From CAYXEN01 sp964464035 (GTDB lineage Bacteria > Krumholzibacteriota > Krumholzibacteriia > WVZY01), in NCBI GenBank assembly GCA_964464035.1, contig CAYXEN010000076.1, positions 1 through 13,414 on the forward strand: DNA of 13,414 bases, in the 5' to 3' direction. The stretch's first letter is position 1; every line of letters starts with the position of its first letter. The translations under genes and the position numbers were made by a program. A model generated the notes under the pieces. It made no database searches, was not told where the DNA came from, and worked only from the letters and a program-made list of their open reading frames with translations. Positions 1 through 7,665 of the stretch are shown here, piece after piece.

Positions 1-1
1 C

Positions 2-1789
2 CTGCTCTTCCAGGGAGGCATCGGGCGCGATTTCCTGGCCGCTGCCGCGTATGGTCACAACCTGTCCCTAGTGTTCGTCTGGAGCACGTTCGTCTTCGCT
101 TTCAGGTATGCCAAGGGCGGCGGGAGGCCGTTGCTCTTGCTCACGATCCTCTTTTTCGCGACCGGGTCGGCAATTCACGTGGGTTTCCTTCTGCAGTTCT
201 CGGTCATCCTGGCATCACTGGTGATCTTCGGACGATGGCTGGGCTTGAAAAGGAATGCACTGTTCCTTCTCAGCGCCTGCTGCCTGGCGGCCGGCGGGTT
301 GATATTGCTGGCGAAGCTCGCGGAGTCTTCCACGAGCGGCAACCTCATGCACATGCATCGCCAGGGGCTTCTCTTCCTGAGCGACAATCTCTTCATAGCC
401 AGCCCTGTCGAGATAGCCCGGAGCGCGGGGATCGTTTTCCTGGGAGGGCTTGTGCTCGTGCCCGGGCTTTTCTTCCTGAAAAGGTACCGGGATCAAGCGA
501 TGCTGCATCTCTGCCTTTCGGTACTCCCGTTGGCCATAGCCATGAATCCGTTCATCGCGCCGGTGGTGTACGAGCACGGCTCCTATCTGCTGCACCGCTT
601 CGTCTACGTGATCCCCTCGTTTCATATCGCCGTCCTGGTCATCGCTTCGCTGCTGACGAATGCCAGGTCGAGGAGGCGGCCGCTCACAGCCATCGCGGCG
701 GCGATCGTAGTCTTCGTTTGGGCCGACTGGTTCCTGGTCCCGTCGGCGGGAGCGATCAAAAGTATTCCCAAATCGGTTCGTTTCGGCATGGACAAGTCCG
801 TTCTCCCCGCCGAATTCGAAGGGGCGATAAGGACGGCTCTTGACAAGATACCTGAGAAAAGCGTTGTAGTCTCCGATCCCGTAACGAGTTACGTTCTGAG
901 CGCCTACGCGGACATCAAGGTTGTGAGTACGCTTCATCAACACGGGGACCCGGGGGACACGCTTGTTTGGGACCGCATGTCGGTCTCGGAGGAAGTGATG
1001 TCTCCCTTCGTGACCCAGCGGCGGAGCCTCAGCCTGCTGAAGCGCTATCGGGCTCGCTACATATTGGTGAACGGAGGCATTGCGAGACCCATCTACGATT
1101 ACATGGCGGCGTGGGATCCATCCTTCATGGGGGAGCTGTGGCTCAAGTTCAAGACCATGAAGAACCTGAGGTTGGTGGACAGCTCGGAGCGCGTGATGCT
1201 TTTCGAGGTGGATGACTTCGAGCCCGGGCGGGAGGTCTGGACGCCGACGGTTCCATTCTTGCAAAGCCATGAGGGCAAGTTCGTTCCATGTCCCAAGCCG
1301 GTGGGCTTGGACGGGGTGATAATCGAAGGGATAGACGTGAAACCGCGGAAAGTACTGCCGGGCGAAGAAGTGACCGTGAGCGTGAATTATCGCAAGAATT
1401 CCGATTCGTCCTCCCACTTGCCGCTCAAGCTCGTCATTCGGTTCGAGAACGAAGAGCTAGAAGCGCGTTTCGGGAACTATCCGGGGAGCAAGATCGTGCG
1501 GAGGACGAGGGAGAGGATGGGAGGGTACCTTGCCAGGTTCAGGCACGATCGGAGGGTTTTCGACGGTTTCTACCCGGAGCGGCTCTGGCCCCTGGGAGCC
1601 CCGGTGGTCGAGACTTTCAAGATCAAGTTGCCTTCATCCCTTCTGGAGGGGGAATACTCGGTGCAGGTGAAGTTGGCGAGAGAGACTCTACTGCCCAACT
1701 TCCGCCTGCGGGATTTCATCCGTAACCGCGATACATACACAGGCGTCCCGTGCACCGGGCTGCGGGTCGTGCGGACCCTGATGCGGTGA
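2..1789 (+). CDS. GT-C-like polytopic membrane protein with C-terminal beta-rich domain, putative glycosyltransferase (5' partial)
   Basis: The frame is open to the left edge, so the start lies upstream; 595 residues are visible. Roughly the first 260 visible residues contain several hydrophobic membrane segments separated by short basic loops. A soluble part follows, with a stretch (VVVSDPVTSYVLSAY, near nt 860-910) of the kind seen after the membrane region of GT-C/PMT-like proteins, and then YILVNGG. From about nt 1300 to the end there are alternating beta-type strands beginning GVIIEGIDVKPRKVLPGEEV, which look like an added beta-sandwich. GT-C enzymes use polyprenyl-phosphate-linked sugars outside the membrane. 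The acidic catalytic loop of that fold would be N-terminal and is not in the window, so catalytic function is inferred. The gene ends 9 nt before the next start, consistent with an operon. It could instead be a non-catalytic membrane protein of the cluster. Confidence 0.8.
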   Translation: MLFQGGIGRDFLAAAAYGHNLSLVFVWSTFVFAFRYAKGGGRPLLLLTILFFATGSAIHVGFLLQFSVILASLVIFGRWLGLKRNALFLLSACCLAAGGLILLAKLAESSTSGNLMHMHRQGLLFLSDNLFIASPVEIARSAGIVFLGGLVLVPGLFFLKRYRDQAMLHLCLSVLPLAIAMNPFIAPVVYEHGSYLLHRFVYVIPSFHIAVLVIASLLTNARSRRRPLTAIAAAIVVFVWADWFLVPSAGAIKSIPKSVRFGMDKSVLPAEFEGAIRTALDKIPEKSVVVSDPVTSYVLSAYADIKVVSTLHQHGDPGDTLVWDRMSVSEEVMSPFVTQRRSLSLLKRYRARYILVNGGIARPIYDYMAAWDPSFMGELWLKFKTMKNLRLVDSSERVMLFEVDDFEPGREVWTPTVPFLQSHEGKFVPCPKPVGLDGVIIEGIDVKPRKVLPGEEVTVSVNYRKNSDSSSHLPLKLVIRFENEELEARFGNYPGSKIVRRTRERMGGYLARFRHDRRVFDGFYPERLWPLGAPVVETFKIKLPSSLLEGEYSVQVKLARETLLPNFRLRDFIRNRDTYTGVPCTGLRVVRTLMR

Positions 1790-1798
1790 GGTTCGATC

Positions 1799-3223
1799 AT
1801 GGATACTAGGAAGATCGGCAGGGCCAAAGAGTTCATCTTGGGAAAATCCTTGGGCGCCGCCTTCGTCGTCGTGCTGGCCGCCTTGATCGGATACCAGGTC
1901 TACGATCCCAGCAAGAGGGTCGTGGAGGCGATCGTCGGCCTGCTTTTCACTTATCTCATCGCGCGTTTTCCCCTGAGCTGGTCGCTGGCGTTCTTCATCA
2001 TCATTTTCCCGTTTCCCTTCGCCCTCAAGGTCGGCACCTCCAACGTCGTATTCCTGCCGTTGATGATAATCATCTGGTTGATAAGGGTTTCTCTCGGCAA
2101 TGTCCCTCCCCCCCGCGGTTCGATCCTGGATCGCATAATAATATTCATGACCATTTCCTACATTGTGTCCTTCTACAACAATCCGGGCGGAAACCTGTTG
2201 GTCAATGCGTTGCTGTACGTCTGGGTGTACTTCACGGCGATCGGGTTCTTCTACCTGATAGTAAACTTCATCCAGGATGAAAAATCGTTGATGCAGGTCG
2301 TCAACGCGGGAGTGATCGGGTCCTTCCTCGTGATGGTCTTCTGCGTTCTCGAAATGGTCATGCCGGGAAGCGTGATCGTCCCGGGATGGTTGTACACCGG
2401 CCACAAGCAGGCCCTCGTGATGAAGAACATCCGTATCGGCGGTCCGTTCAAGGATTATGAGCTGCTCGCCGAGTACTTCGCACTCAACATTCCGATCCTC
2501 ATCTTGCTCTATGTCCGGGCTAAGAGATTGTTGCTCCGCTACGCCTACTTCGGCCTGATCATACTTTGCTTCGGGTTGCTCATGGCCACCTCCACCAGGG
2601 GAGCTTTCATCAGCTTGTTCGCCGGCATGGCTTACATGTTGTTCGTCATACGGCGGGATCTCAACATAGTGCGCGTAACGGCGGCACTGGCGGTGGCGGC
2701 GGTCCTGTTGCTGACGGAAGAAACGTTGGTTGCCAAGTACACGATATCAGGAGGGATGTTCAATCGGCTTTTCAAGACAAAGTTCGTCGGTTTCATCCCG
2801 GACACGAGAGCCCATGCATGGCCCAAGGCCTTAGAACGGGCCAAACAGCACATCATCATAGGGCACAGTCCCGAGTGGGATCTGTCACGAAAGCTCGAGA
2901 AGTTCAATTGGCCTCACAACGGCTACCTGTTCTATCTCAACATCACCGGTTTGTTCGGGCTTATAACCTTTCTCCTGCTTCTCTACACCCTGCTCAGGTC
3001 CAGCATAAAGTTGAAAGCGACGTCGATGTATGACGAGTCGTTTCCACGGGCGTTGATGCTGGTACTCCATGTCATGATGGTCATTTTCATGGTGGACGAG
3101 CTGAAAATAGATTACTTGCGGAACTACCTGTACATCTATTTCATCTGGTTCTTCTTCGGCTTGATCGCGGCCACGCACAACGTAATCGTGGATCAGCAGA
3201 GAAGGGAAGCGATGCAGGCATGA
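1799..3223 (+). CDS. O-antigen ligase / Wzy polymerase family membrane protein
   Basis: 474 residues, strongly hydrophobic, about ten or more membrane segments. Two hallmarks of the O-antigen ligase/Wzy_C superfamily are visible. The first is the segment MATSTRGAFISLFAG, with Arg267 following a hydrophobic helix. The second, after a periplasmic-type loop, is WPHNGYLFYLNITGLFGL with His373, matching the family's PHN-x-(Y/F)-L pattern. In WaaL an Arg and a His of this kind are needed for transfer from the undecaprenyl-PP carrier. The sequence does not separate polymerase (Wzy) from ligase (WaaL) or a protein O-glycosyltransferase. Its place beside glycosyltransferases and a phosphoglycosyl transferase makes Wzy-type polymerase the first guess. 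The ATG start lies 9 nt after the previous stop with a weak GAGG-like site before it. A 7-C run (2108-2114) encodes a Pro-Pro-Arg stretch. Confidence 0.9.
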   Translation: MDTRKIGRAKEFILGKSLGAAFVVVLAALIGYQVYDPSKRVVEAIVGLLFTYLIARFPLSWSLAFFIIIFPFPFALKVGTSNVVFLPLMIIIWLIRVSLGNVPPPRGSILDRIIIFMTISYIVSFYNNPGGNLLVNALLYVWVYFTAIGFFYLIVNFIQDEKSLMQVVNAGVIGSFLVMVFCVLEMVMPGSVIVPGWLYTGHKQALVMKNIRIGGPFKDYELLAEYFALNIPILILLYVRAKRLLLRYAYFGLIILCFGLLMATSTRGAFISLFAGMAYMLFVIRRDLNIVRVTAALAVAAVLLLTEETLVAKYTISGGMFNRLFKTKFVGFIPDTRAHAWPKALERAKQHIIIGHSPEWDLSRKLEKFNWPHNGYLFYLNITGLFGLITFLLLLYTLLRSSIKLKATSMYDESFPRALMLVLHVMMVIFMVDELKIDYLRNYLYIYFIWFFFGLIAATHNVIVDQQRREAMQA

Positions 3224-3242
3224 ATCGCCCCGGGAAGCTCGC

Positions 3243-4394
3243 ATGATCAGGGTTTGTTACATCGTGGATGCACCATACGCCGGAGGGGCCGAACGTTACG
3301 TGTCTTTTCTGGCTAAGGGACTCGATCGTGCCCGGTTCGAAGTCACTGTGCTCTACAAGAAGGGGGAGGATCTGGAACGTTGGGCGGATGAACTCGAGCG
3401 CGAAGGCGTGGCGACCCGATCCATGGACATGAACATCCGTTCCTCACCCGGCGACTTCTTTCGCGTCGCGTCGTACCTGCGAAGGTTGCGCCCGCACATA
3501 GTTCACGTCAACATGCCCGGTCCTTACGACGCCCAGATGGGGCTTCTCATCCCCGCTGCGCGTCTGGCCGGTGTGCCCCGGGTGGTATCCACGGAGCATC
3601 TTCCGATGGTACCGCCCCTGTGGAAGAGGGCCTTGCTGAGAAGGACGGCGTACCGTTGGGTGGACGCCGTGGTTACCGTATGCCGGGCCAATGTTCCTTA
3701 CTTGCGCGAATTCCACAAGGTTCCCGGGGAGAAGATAACGATCGTGCACAACGCCCTTCCGTTCTCCTACGGAGTGAGTGCGAGGAAAGCTCGAAGGGAA
3801 ATGAGGGAGCGCCTCTCCCTGGACGACGGTACGATCGCTCTTGCGGTGGTGGGAAGCCTGATAAAGAGGAAGGGCCATGATCTCCTTTTCACCGCCCTCG
3901 AGTCGCTGAAGGACGAGCCATGGCGGCTCTTCGTCGTCGGCGACGGGGAGGAGAGAGCCGCTTACGAGCAGGCGGTGAAGGACAAGGCTCTCTCCGGGAA
4001 AGTGGTCTTCACGGGTTCGCTCCCGGCCCGCGAGGTCGAGCGCGTGCTCTCGGCGGTCGACGTTCTTATCATCCCCTCGCGCGTCGAGGCTTTTCCCTAC
4101 GTGCTGCTCGAGGCCATGGCGAGTTCGTTGCCCGTGGTGGCCACGCGCGTGTACGGGATTCCGGAAGCTGCCCTGGATCGACTAACGGCCCTGCTCATCG
4201 AGCCGGGGGACGTCGAGGGGCTGGCGGCGGCCGTCCTGCGTTTGATGCATGACCGGGGGCTTCGCCGCGCGATGGGAGGGGAAGCAAGAAAGAGGTTCGA
4301 AGAAGAATTCACGCTGGAGAAACATCTCTCGAGAATGGAAAGGCTCTATATCGAGGCCCTCCATGGAGAATCGAGTCGAATCGACGAATCATGA
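3243..4394 (+). CDS. Glycosyltransferase, GT4-like (GT-B fold)
   Basis: 383 residues, the usual length of GT4 enzymes. The N-terminal Rossmann domain opens with IRVCYIVDAPYAGGAERYV, containing the GGAE loop typical of GT4. The C-terminal nucleotide-sugar domain begins near residue 195 (LAVVGSLIKRKGHDLL), continues with FVVGDGEER, and carries the EX7E motif as Glu282 and Glu290 in VEAFPYVLLEAMASSLPVVAT. No signal peptide or membrane helix is seen, so it should act on the cytoplasmic face, transferring a sugar from a nucleotide donor to the lipid-linked chain. Donor and acceptor cannot be read from sequence. The ATG start lies 19 nt after the polymerase-like gene, preceded by GGGAAG. The stop codon overlaps the next start as ATGA, implying translational coupling with the following glycosyltransferase. 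Confidence 0.93.
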   Translation: MIRVCYIVDAPYAGGAERYVSFLAKGLDRARFEVTVLYKKGEDLERWADELEREGVATRSMDMNIRSSPGDFFRVASYLRRLRPHIVHVNMPGPYDAQMGLLIPAARLAGVPRVVSTEHLPMVPPLWKRALLRRTAYRWVDAVVTVCRANVPYLREFHKVPGEKITIVHNALPFSYGVSARKARREMRERLSLDDGTIALAVVGSLIKRKGHDLLFTALESLKDEPWRLFVVGDGEERAAYEQAVKDKALSGKVVFTGSLPAREVERVLSAVDVLIIPSRVEAFPYVLLEAMASSLPVVATRVYGIPEAALDRLTALLIEPGDVEGLAAAVLRLMHDRGLRRAMGGEARKRFEEEFTLEKHLSRMERLYIEALHGESSRIDES

Positions 4395-5611
4395 ACCGAA
4401 AGCCCAGGATACTCATCGTAAAACCGATTCTTCCTTACCCGCCGGACAAGGGGACCAAGGTTCTCACTTTTTCAGTGATCAAGGCGCTGCGCGAGAGCTG
4501 TGACATAACGGTGCTCGCCAGGACCATGTCGAGCTCCGAAGATCGCGACGCGAAGGATCTCGGGAAATGGTGTGAAAGGGTCGTGATCGTCCGGGCCCCC
4601 AACAAGAAATCGATCGTTCACCGCATCGGTTACAAGCTGTTCTACTCGCTCAAGGCTTTGCTTCTCCGCAGGTCGCTGAAGAGCTTGTACGATTGCCCGG
4701 GCGTTCTCGTCAGAGAGGCGAAGCGCCTGGCGAACCATGAGTTCGATCTGGTCATCATCGAATACTGGCAACTCTACAGGTTGATCGACCTGTTTCCAAG
4801 AGACAGGGTCGCCCTCCTGACCCACGACGTGGATCTTCTCGTGAACCGCGACATCTCCCTTCTCGAGCGCAGGTTGTTTCAAAAGATCGCTTCGGTTCGG
4901 CGGTGGCTGGTCGAGAGGCGCGAAGAGATGGCGGCTTACCGCAAGGTGAAGAGGATTCTGGTCCTCACCTCGAGGGATCGAGAGATGGTGAAGGACCTCG
5001 CGGCCCCGGGGACGGATGTCTCCATCCTCCCCTTCGGCTTGGATCTCGATAGATACGTGCCGGCGAACGTGGAGAGGAACCGCAATGAAGTCCTCTTCCT
5101 CGGCGCCATGGAAGCGGTGTTCAACCGTGACGCGCTGGATTTCTTCGCCCGCAGGGTTCATCCCCTCCTGGAAGACGAGAAAGATCTGAGGATCACGATC
5201 GTGGGCGGAGAGCTGCCGCCCGGTCTCGAGTACTTCGCCGATAGTCCAGGCGTAGAAGTGATCGGTAAAGTCGATGATCCCCGGCCCTTCCTATGGAGGG
5301 CGACTTGCCTGGTGATTCCCCTCAGATTCGGGGGGGGACTCCGGATCAGGGTGCTCGAGGCGATGGCCGCCGGGCTTCCGATCGTTTGCAGCGGGATAGC
5401 CGTCGCGGGGATGCCGTTCGAGGCGGGAAAGCACTATCTCGAGGCCGAATCACCCGAGGAATTCAGCTCCCAGATAAGGAAGCTCCTGCAATCACCCTCC
5501 CTCGCGGGAAACCTCGCTTCCCGTGCCTCAGTCCGAGTGGCCGAAGAATACTCCCTGGACGTTCAGCGCGAGAGGTTGACGAAGCTCATCGAGGGCATTT
5601 TTGATAGTTAA
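4391..5611 (+). CDS. Glycosyltransferase, GT4-like, resembling the Stp1-type sugar transferases
   Basis: 406 residues. The N-terminus has the P-x-P-P-D-K-G pattern (ILPYPPDKGTKVLTFSVIKAL) that I associate with GT4 relatives described as Stp1-like (PEP-CTERM/EpsH1-associated). The C-terminal domain reads VLFLGAMEAVFNRDALDFF, then ITIVGGELPP, then IPLRFGGGLRIRVLEAMAAG. This subgroup keeps the second Glu of the EX7E motif (Glu323), while a glycine-rich GGG segment occupies the first half. No membrane helix. It starts at an ATG overlapping the previous stop by 4 nt with no strong ribosome site of its own. It ends in tandem TAA TAA just before an AT-rich gap, so it is the last gene of the first block. 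An 8-G run lies in codons 314-316. No exosortase gene is visible, so an exosortase link is not supported. Confidence 0.9.
   Translation: MNRKPRILIVKPILPYPPDKGTKVLTFSVIKALRESCDITVLARTMSSSEDRDAKDLGKWCERVVIVRAPNKKSIVHRIGYKLFYSLKALLLRRSLKSLYDCPGVLVREAKRLANHEFDLVIIEYWQLYRLIDLFPRDRVALLTHDVDLLVNRDISLLERRLFQKIASVRRWLVERREEMAAYRKVKRILVLTSRDREMVKDLAAPGTDVSILPFGLDLDRYVPANVERNRNEVLFLGAMEAVFNRDALDFFARRVHPLLEDEKDLRITIVGGELPPGLEYFADSPGVEVIGKVDDPRPFLWRATCLVIPLRFGGGLRIRVLEAMAAGLPIVCSGIAVAGMPFEAGKHYLEAESPEEFSSQIRKLLQSPSLAGNLASRASVRVAEEYSLDVQRERLTKLIEGIFDS
5330..5337 (+). repeat. Homopolymer of 8 G inside a glycosyltransferase gene
   Basis: Eight consecutive G encode the Gly-Gly-Gly of the conserved RFGGGLR segment. 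Loss of one G shifts the frame and reaches a TAG about 22 codons later, removing the end of the nucleotide-sugar domain. The run may simply reflect the protein motif. Confidence 0.6.
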
Positions 5612-5636
5612 TAAGTTCCTACAAAGTTTAAGGTAT

Positions 5637-5704
5637 AAGTGCCGTTTTTTGATATTTTAGCTAGAAATAAGTGCTTCTTTGTGTTACAATTAATCGCTGC
5701 ACTT
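5637..5704. promoter_or_regulatory. Candidate operator: AAGTGC repeated three times around a promoter
   Basis: AAGTGC occurs directly at 5637-5642 and 5669-5674 and inverted (GCACTT) at 5699-5704. The first two extend to ATAAGTGC, and a related ATAAGTTC lies at 5611-5618. Start-to-start spacings are 32 and 30 bp, close to three helical turns. The -10 hexamer sits between the second and third copies, as expected for a regulator site. The elements are short and the DNA is AT-rich, so chance is a real alternative. Confidence 0.3.
5662..5690 (+). promoter_or_regulatory. Sigma70-like promoter for the sugar-nucleotide/PGT block
   Basis: TAGAAA (5662-5667, 4 of 6 to TTGACA) and TACAAT (5685-5690, 5 of 6 to TATAAT) are separated by 17 bp. 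They lie in the most AT-rich stretch of the window, the 128-nt gap between the TAA TAA end of one glycosyltransferase and the aminotransferase start. Predicted transcription starts near 5697, leaving a leader of about 43 nt. No rho-independent terminator is visible before it, so readthrough from upstream is also likely. Confidence 0.5.
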
Positions 5705-5739
5705 GGTCAGGGGGAAACAGCTACAGGTCGGCACCAAAG

Positions 5740-6864
5740 ATGGAGTATATCCAAGAAGTACCTTTTCTGGATCTAAAATCCCAGCTGGACGAGATCAGAG
5801 ATGAGGTCGAGGAAGCTTTGCACTCAGCCATCGATTCGTCCAGTTTTATTCTGGGACCTCGACTGGAAAAGTTCGAAAGCGAATTCGCAGGGTATTGCGG
5901 ATGCGGGTTCGCCGTAGGAACCAGTTCCGGCACTTCCGCTTTACATCTCGCCTTGTTGGCCTCAGGGATAGGTCCCGGTGACGAGGTCATAACCGTTCCC
6001 AACACGTTCATCGCCACTGTCGAGGCGATCCTCTATACGGGAGCGAAACCGGTGCTGGTCGACGTGCGCGATGATACTTTTTGCATCGATGTGGAAAAAA
6101 TCAAGGAAGCAATCAACGAGAACACAAAGGCCGTGATACCCGTGCATCTCTTCGGCCAGCCGTGCGACATGGATCCCATTCTCGAACTGGCCGAAGAAAA
6201 CGGTCTCGCCGTCATAGAAGACGCCTGCCAGGCGCACGGAGCCGTATACAAGGGGAAGAAGGTGGGATCTTTGGGAACGGCCGCCGCGTTTTCGTTTTAC
6301 CCCAGCAAGAACCTCGGAGCTTTCGGAGACGGCGGAGCCCTCACGACGTGCAGCGAGGAGATAGCTGAAAAGGCGAGAGCGCTGAGGCACCACGCTCAGA
6401 GGGAGAGGAACGTATTCACAGGCATAGGATACAACTACCGGTTGGACGAGATCCAGGCGGCCGTGCTTCGGGTGAAATTGCGGCACTTGGACGCTTGGAA
6501 CGAGAAGAGGAGGCGGACGGCGGCCTATTATCGCGAGAGATTGCAAGGCCGTGGATACGGATTCCAGGAGGTTCCGGCGGGAGTGAAGCCGGTATACCAC
6601 ATTTTCGCTCTCCGGCACGAGCAACGGTCCCTCGTGCAGGACTTTCTCGATAGGTCCCGGATAGGATGGGGAAAACACATAGCCAAACCCATCCATCTGC
6701 AACCGGGATACAGGTTCCTGGGCTACTCGGAGGGGAGTTTTCCGGTGTCGGAAGCTTTGTACAGAGAAATCGTTTCGCTTCCCGTCTATCCGGAACTGAG
6801 CGAATCCCAGAAGGATTACGTGGCCGATAAATTGACAAGGTTCGTTGTGTCCGTGGAACAGTAG
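5740..6864 (+). CDS. DegT/DnrJ/EryC1/StrS-family PLP-dependent sugar aminotransferase
   Basis: 374 residues, the normal family size. The start VPFLDLKSQLDEIRDEV is the family's usual N-terminus. PLP-site features are visible: GTSSGTSALHLAL (phosphate loop), EDACQAHGA with Asp161 for the pyridine nitrogen and Gln164, and FYPSKNLGAFGDGG with Lys190 as the Schiff-base lysine. GYNYRLDEIQAAVL is also typical. The enzyme should move an amino group from glutamate to a keto-sugar nucleotide. With a Gfo/Idh dehydrogenase and a hexapeptide acyltransferase downstream, a 3-keto UDP-HexNAc (GnnB/WbpE-type reaction) is the best guess; 4-keto sugars are not excluded. I chose ATG 5740 because an in-frame GTG at 5671 lies inside the promoter and would add 23 unconserved residues. 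AGGT at 5725-5728 is a weak ribosome site. Confidence 0.93.
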   Translation: MEYIQEVPFLDLKSQLDEIRDEVEEALHSAIDSSSFILGPRLEKFESEFAGYCGCGFAVGTSSGTSALHLALLASGIGPGDEVITVPNTFIATVEAILYTGAKPVLVDVRDDTFCIDVEKIKEAINENTKAVIPVHLFGQPCDMDPILELAEENGLAVIEDACQAHGAVYKGKKVGSLGTAAAFSFYPSKNLGAFGDGGALTTCSEEIAEKARALRHHAQRERNVFTGIGYNYRLDEIQAAVLRVKLRHLDAWNEKRRRTAAYYRERLQGRGYGFQEVPAGVKPVYHIFALRHEQRSLVQDFLDRSRIGWGKHIAKPIHLQPGYRFLGYSEGSFPVSEALYREIVSLPVYPELSESQKDYVADKLTRFVVSVEQ

Positions 6865-6889
6865 ACTCAACCAGCAAGGGAAGGCAGCC

Positions 6890-7642
6890 GTGAAAAAAGA
6901 TCTTGCAGCTTTTCGGTACATCGATGAGAAGATCGTCCCGATGTATGTGCCCGACACAACCGTTTCCAAGCGGGTAGTCGAGTCCGCGTATTCTAAGGCT
7001 CCCACTGTCAGTTATTCGATAAAGAGATTCATCGACATAGGCTTCGCCCTTTTCGTGATCATATTCGGTTTGCCGTTCTACGCCTTGATAGCGCTGTTGA
7101 TCAAGCTGACCTCGAGAGGCCCGGTTCTATACGTTCAGGAAAGAATCGGCAAAGACGGCAAGCCGTTCAAGTTCTATAAATTCAGGACCATGATAAAGAA
7201 CAGCGACGATGAGTTGCATCGCCGCTTCACGACCAATTTCATCAAGGGAACGGTCATGAACGAGGCCGATCCGTCCGGCGGGGGCAACGTGTACAAGATC
7301 GTGCGGGACCCCAGGGTCACCCCGATAGGGAGATTCCTGCGCAGGACCAGCCTCGACGAGCTGCCGCAATTGATAAACGTTCTCAAAGGTGAAATGAGCC
7401 TCGTGGGGCCGAGGCCACCGCTCAGCTACGAGCTGGCCCACTACAAGGAATGGCACAAGCAGAGACTCGCCGCCAAGCCGGGGTTGACGGGGCTGTGGCA
7501 GGTGAGCGGCCGGAGTTCGGTGCCGTTCGAGGAAATGGTGATGCTGGATCTGTATTACATAGACAACTGGTCGTTGCTTTTCGATCTCAAGATAATGCTG
7601 CGCACGATCCCGGTCATGCTCTTGGGCATCGGGGCTTATTGA
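6890..7642 (+). CDS. Monotopic phosphoglycosyl transferase (bacterial sugar transferase family, PglC/WbaP-like)
   Basis: 250 residues. It transfers phospho-sugar from a UDP-sugar to undecaprenyl phosphate, the first membrane step of repeat-unit assembly. After about 44 polar residues comes KRFIDIG and one hydrophobic segment (residues 50-72) broken by Pro62, as expected for the re-entrant membrane helix of this family. Then follow QERIGKDGKPFKFYKFRTM, the catalytic Asp156-Glu157 in SLDELPQLINVLKGEMSLVG, PRPP, and KPGLTGLWQVSGRSS. The four-helix N-terminal region and CoA-binding-like domain of WbaP proteins are absent, so it is a small-form enzyme with an N-terminal tail longer than that of PglC. 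GTG 6890 is preferred because AAGGGAAGG lies just upstream; an in-frame TTG at 6845 would overlap the previous gene. The sugar is unknown; its place among diamino-sugar genes suggests their product. Confidence 0.93.
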   Translation: MKKDLAAFRYIDEKIVPMYVPDTTVSKRVVESAYSKAPTVSYSIKRFIDIGFALFVIIFGLPFYALIALLIKLTSRGPVLYVQERIGKDGKPFKFYKFRTMIKNSDDELHRRFTTNFIKGTVMNEADPSGGGNVYKIVRDPRVTPIGRFLRRTSLDELPQLINVLKGEMSLVGPRPPLSYELAHYKEWHKQRLAAKPGLTGLWQVSGRSSVPFEEMVMLDLYYIDNWSLLFDLKIMLRTIPVMLLGIGAY

Positions 7643-7656
7643 TCCACTGAACCCTT

Positions 7657-7663
7657 GGAGGAG
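7657..7663 (+). promoter_or_regulatory. Ribosome binding site that fixes a TTG start
   Basis: GGAGGAG at 7657-7663 is the strongest Shine-Dalgarno match I noticed in the window. It stands just before TTG 7666, with only 4 nt between GGAGG and the start codon, slightly short. No ATG or GTG is available before the Rossmann glycine motif, so the TTG is very probably the real start. Confidence 0.7.
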
Positions 7664-7665
7664 AA

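Noticed and set aside
215..1417. Long minus-strand open frame (400 codons) opposite the GT-C-like gene
   Set aside because: The translation is rich in His, Arg and Gln with no domain pattern, and the opposite strand encodes a coherent membrane protein. It is an antisense shadow of GC-rich coding DNA.
2108..2114. 7-C run in the polymerase-like gene and 7-G run (12135-12141) in the last complete GT4 as phase-variation tracts
   Set aside because: They are short and explained by Pro-Pro and Gly-Gly codons in GC-rich DNA, and they are weaker cases than the 9-T and 8-G runs.
4391..5611. Exosortase/PEP-CTERM association suggested by the Stp1-like glycosyltransferase
   Set aside because: No exosortase, EpsB-type long PGT or PEP-CTERM tail is visible; the likeness is only at enzyme-family level.
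5641..5660. T-run at 5645-5650 as a rho-independent terminator after the second glycosyltransferase
   Set aside because: No GC-rich stem precedes the T-run; the upstream bases do not pair.
5671..5739. N-terminal extension of the aminotransferase from GTG 5671
   Set aside because: It would start upstream of the -10 hexamer, and the added residues (MLLCVTINRCTWSGG...) do not resemble the family N-terminus. ATG 5740 gives the normal beginning.
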